NCBI GenBank assembly: GCA_002315255.1
Contig: DCGM01000002.1
Coordinates: forward strand, 918-7,736
DNA from: Lachnospiraceae bacterium UBA1778
GTDB lineage: Bacteria; Bacillota; Clostridia; Lachnospirales; Lachnospiraceae
DNA: 6,819 nucleotides
Direction of reading: 5' to 3'
A program made the position numbers and the translations under genes. The notes under the pieces were generated by a model, which was not told where the DNA came from, made no database searches, and saw only the letters and a list, made by a program, of their open reading frames with translations. Below, piece after piece: positions 4,392 to 6,819 of this stretch. How positions within the stretch are numbered: the stretch's first letter is position 1; each line of letters begins with the position of its first letter.

Positions 4392-6715
4392 GATTCGTGG
4401 CAGGTAAAATAGACGATCTGGTACTCGTCGGAAAGCTTTTCTAAAAGCGCCTTTGCGCCCGAGAGCCGCTCCGAATCGAGGTTTGTAAAGGGGTCGTCTA
4501 AAATGATAAACGGCTTCTCATCGGCATACATAGCATGCACCAATGCGAACCGGTAGCAGAGTCCGAGATAATCCTGGCAGCCTTTACTGAACGTGCCGAT
4601 CTCCCGCTGCTCGCCGAATGCCATAACCGTAAGCGTGCTGTGCGCGTCGAGCCGGCAGTCGTCCGGGTGGTTCTTCTCAACCATTCCGTAGTATTCCTTC
4701 AATGCGTCGAGCACCGGTTTCGCGAACCGCGTCGTGAGCGCTTCATTCGCTTTTTGGAGCGCCGCCTGCGTCTTCTTTAAAAGGTCATTCTTTTTCTGAA
4801 GCCGCTCTTTCTCTTCCTTCTTTTCCTCCAGTTCTCCGGAGGCTCTTTCCCATTCGTCAAACCGCTCCTGAAGGCTCTCAAGTTCATCCTCGTAATGCCG
4901 GATCTCCTTATCGATATCCTCGATCTGGCCGTTCAACTGCTCTTTTTCTTCCCGCACGTCCTCAACGCGCGGAATCGTGTCAGACGGAACGAAGAACTCC
5001 AGCTTCTCCATATCCTGATCTTTCGCAAAATCTGAAAGGCTCTTTTCCGCATCGGAAAGATCCTTTTCCGCATGCGCATAATCTATGCGTTTTTCGCGAA
5101 GCGTCACGAGCTCCTGCTCCGGATCGCCGATAAACATAAAGCCGTATTTTTGGCAGAACTCATGAAGGAGCTTCCGATGTCCGTCGCTTTTGGAAGAGGC
5201 TTCGTCCGCTGCCGTTTTCCGCGATTTCAATGTGCGATAGGCGCTGAGTTCATCCGCTATATAACTACAGTCACTATAGAACGCGCCGGGGTCATACGAA
5301 AGGCCGAAGCGGTCTAAAAATGCGGCTGCATTCCGGTCGAGCGCATCGAGCTCTGCTCCGGACGCGTCACGCGCATTCGTAAGCCGCGTCACATCTTCGC
5401 TAAACTCTTGCGCGAGTTTTTTATGCTTCCCCGTAAGAACGAGCGCGAGAATGAGAAGGATCACTCCGGCCACGCCGGCAATCAACGCATAAACCCAGAA
5501 ATCACGGAGGAAAAGGCCTACTGCCACAGCGCCTGCGATGAGGCAGAGCGCCGGAATCAGAAGAAGCTCTGCGCCGATTTTTTTCTTCGTTTCGCCCGCT
5601 TCATTCTTCTCCGCGTCTTCGATACGTTCTTCTGCCCGGTCAATCTCGTGGAGAATCTCGTTACGCTTCGAAAATGCGGACTGGATTTCACGTGATTTTG
5701 TGCGGAACGTGCCTTCGTCGGGAATCTCTGTTCCAAAGGCGGCCATCAGGCCGGAAAGCCGTGCTTCCTCCTCTTCGGAAAGAATCGACCGTTTAACCTC
5801 GTCCGCCAACGTTTTATACGCGTCAGCAGCCTGATACGCCTTTTGAAGCTCGTCTTCTGTCGGAACCTCGTTCGGGAAGGCCCGCTTCGCGTTCTGTAAC
5901 TCCGCCTTCTTTTTCTCGAGGTCGCCTTTCAGATTATTCAGCATCGAATAGGCAGACTGAAGCCGCTCCTGGTCGTTCGCTTCTGTTTCGCGTTTCTCAC
6001 AATCGGCCTTTTTCGCTTTTAACTCGAGCTTCTTCCCGTTCGCCTCCGTAATCTTCTGCGAGACCGTTTCCATCTCCTTCTCGAGCCCGTAGCCGCTCCG
6101 CTCTTCCGTTTCGAGCGCAGCGATTTTATCCGTCAGTTTATAGATTTCGCCGGTTTTACGCGATGAGGAGAGCGCATTGAGCTCCCCCTTAATAATGTCC
6201 ATCGCATCGGTAAAGCGGTTCATGTCGCCGCTTTCTTCCGCTAAATTTCCGAGTTTCGCATTGATCCCGCTCGTCACGTCGACAGGGATGTCGTCCTGCC
6301 CGACGAAAACGGTGCGGGCGAAGGATTCGCTGTCAATGCCGAAGAGCTCCTCGCCGATATTTTCGGAAAAATCGCGGGAGGGAAGGTTCGTCTCCGCATC
6401 GCGAAGCTCGAAGAAATCCGTGCTGTCTTTTTCTTTAAAATGACGGGTAAGCGTATAGGTTTTCCCCTTCGCATAAAACGTGAGGCTACCGCCGTAAACA
6501 CCACCCTGCCACGGGAGAAAACGCTTCCGGTCATTATCGGAAAGCGATTTCTTCTTAGCGCCTGTGAGGCCGTAGAACATCACGCGGAGGAAAGCTGCAA
6601 ACGTGCTCTTTCCCCAGCCGTTTTCTTCGAGGATAACGGTCTTTTTTCCGTCGAAGTTCAGGTTATAATCGGAGAGACACCCGAAATTGTCGATATGGCA
6701 TGATAAAAGCTTCAT
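4382..6715 (-). CDS. Rad50/SbcC-like ATPase of the YhaN type with a central membrane hairpin
   Basis: 777-residue ABC-type SMC-like ATPase, probably working with a SbcD/YhaO-like nuclease in DNA end processing or repair. The N-terminal half of the head (residues 1-150) has MKLLSCHIDNFGCL, Walker A EENGWGKST (30-38; the usual first Gly is Glu30), FLRVMFYGL and the Q-loop FVGQDD (Gln140). Coiled coil runs roughly from 165 to 375. Two hydrophobic helices at about 383-403 and 406-428, joined by a two-residue RD turn, form a membrane hairpin, and coiled coil continues to about 660. The C-terminal head half carries the signature-like FSKGCQDYLGL (709-719), Walker B FIILDD (736-741), D-loop NLD (745-747) and H-loop TCHE (His773). 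No CxxC zinc hook is present. B. subtilis YhaN is longer as I recall, and I believe it too has membrane helices. The ATG at 6715 overlaps the stop of the upstream gene by ATGA, with a purine-rich site (GGAGAGGGGG) before it, so the two are co-translated. The terminator at 4190-4221 ends the unit. A membrane-attached role is inferred from the hairpin. Confidence 0.88.
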   Translation of the reverse strand: MKLLSCHIDNFGCLSDYNLNFDGKKTVILEENGWGKSTFAAFLRVMFYGLTGAKKKSLSDNDRKRFLPWQGGVYGGSLTFYAKGKTYTLTRHFKEKDSTDFFELRDAETNLPSRDFSENIGEELFGIDSESFARTVFVGQDDIPVDVTSGINAKLGNLAEESGDMNRFTDAMDIIKGELNALSSSRKTGEIYKLTDKIAALETEERSGYGLEKEMETVSQKITEANGKKLELKAKKADCEKRETEANDQERLQSAYSMLNNLKGDLEKKKAELQNAKRAFPNEVPTEDELQKAYQAADAYKTLADEVKRSILSEEEEARLSGLMAAFGTEIPDEGTFRTKSREIQSAFSKRNEILHEIDRAEERIEDAEKNEAGETKKKIGAELLLIPALCLIAGAVAVGLFLRDFWVYALIAGVAGVILLILALVLTGKHKKLAQEFSEDVTRLTNARDASGAELDALDRNAAAFLDRFGLSYDPGAFYSDCSYIADELSAYRTLKSRKTAADEASSKSDGHRKLLHEFCQKYGFMFIGDPEQELVTLREKRIDYAHAEKDLSDAEKSLSDFAKDQDMEKLEFFVPSDTIPRVEDVREEKEQLNGQIEDIDKEIRHYEDELESLQERFDEWERASGELEEKKEEKERLQKKNDLLKKTQAALQKANEALTTRFAKPVLDALKEYYGMVEKNHPDDCRLDAHSTLTVMAFGEQREIGTFSKGCQDYLGLCYRFALVHAMYADEKPFIILDDPFTNLDSERLSGAKALLEKLSDEYQIVYFTCHESRE

Positions 6716-6819
6716 TCCTCTACCCCCTCTCCTGCGAGCAGGCGGATTCCGCAGCGGATCACCTGCATTTTATCGTCTTCTGAAAGTGAGCTGTCGCCCA
6801 TTACCGTACGCACAAACTC
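6712..6819 (-). CDS. SbcD/YhaO-like metallophosphoesterase (partial, C-terminal 35 residues)
   Basis: The reading frame entering from the right edge encodes the C-terminal end EFVRTVMGDSSLSEDDKM, followed by QVIRCGIRLLAGEGVEE and TGA. Its stop codon overlaps the ATPase start codon (ATGA), the tight arrangement expected of a nuclease-ATPase pair such as SbcD-SbcC or YhaO-YhaN. The catalytic metallophosphoesterase motifs would lie outside the window, so the call rests on the gene context and on a helical tail ('I..G...L.GE') that I recall from clostridial members of this family. An unrelated small-domain protein cannot be excluded from these residues alone. Confidence 0.6.
   Translation of the reverse strand, partial: EFVRTVMGDSSLSEDDKMQVIRCGIRLLAGEGVEE

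Noticed and set aside
4027..4407. 126-codon plus-strand reading frame across the GH43 start, terminator and repeats
   Set aside because: It runs antisense through the GH43 start, promoter and terminator, has no ribosome site that I can see, and its composition is that of a shadow frame.

Overview
The window is a piece of a bacterial chromosome in which every gene I can support lies on the minus strand, so transcription runs from the right end to the left. Strong Shine-Dalgarno sites (AAAGGAG, AAGGAGAGG, AGAGGA), a lipoprotein signal with a Cys lipobox, a Thr/Glu-rich linker behind it and moderately GC-rich coding DNA with AT-rich promoters suggest a Firmicute of the class Clostridia, perhaps a gut or rumen member of the Oscillospiraceae or Lachnospiraceae. 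The taxonomic placement is inference from style; no rRNA or marker gene is present.

Right part (about 4382-6819): a two-gene DNA-metabolism module. The last 35 codons of a gene that looks like an SbcD/YhaO-type metallophosphoesterase overlap by four bases (ATGA) with a 777-residue Rad50/SbcC/YhaN-type ATPase. The ATPase carries a two-helix membrane hairpin in the middle of its coiled coil, where Rad50 has its hook. The module is followed by a roughly 100-base stretch of imperfect 31-34-nt tandem repeats and then a rho-independent terminator (4190-4221).

Middle and left part (1-4189): a carbohydrate-utilisation locus. An extended -10 promoter precedes a cytoplasmic glycoside hydrolase of family 43 that resembles exo-beta-1,3-galactanases. 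Next come a lipoprotein sugar-binding protein with its own promoter, a strong UUCG-loop hairpin terminator or attenuator, and two CUT1-type permease genes (MalF-like complete, MalG-like truncated by the window edge). The likely logic is that the binding protein captures an oligosaccharide, the permease pair imports it using an ATPase encoded elsewhere, and the hydrolase trims it inside the cell. The best guess for the substrate, from the hydrolase alone, is a beta-1,3-linked galacto-oligosaccharide from arabinogalactan-type material.

No mobile element, CRISPR array, tRNA or rRNA was seen. I did not find a clearly novel multi-gene system. The points most worth a second look are the Asp-less, Gln-containing active site of the GH43 enzyme with its long C-terminal insertion, the membrane hairpin in the Rad50-like ATPase, a 14-bp inverted repeat that overlaps the binding-protein promoter, and the tandem repeats behind the ATPase gene.
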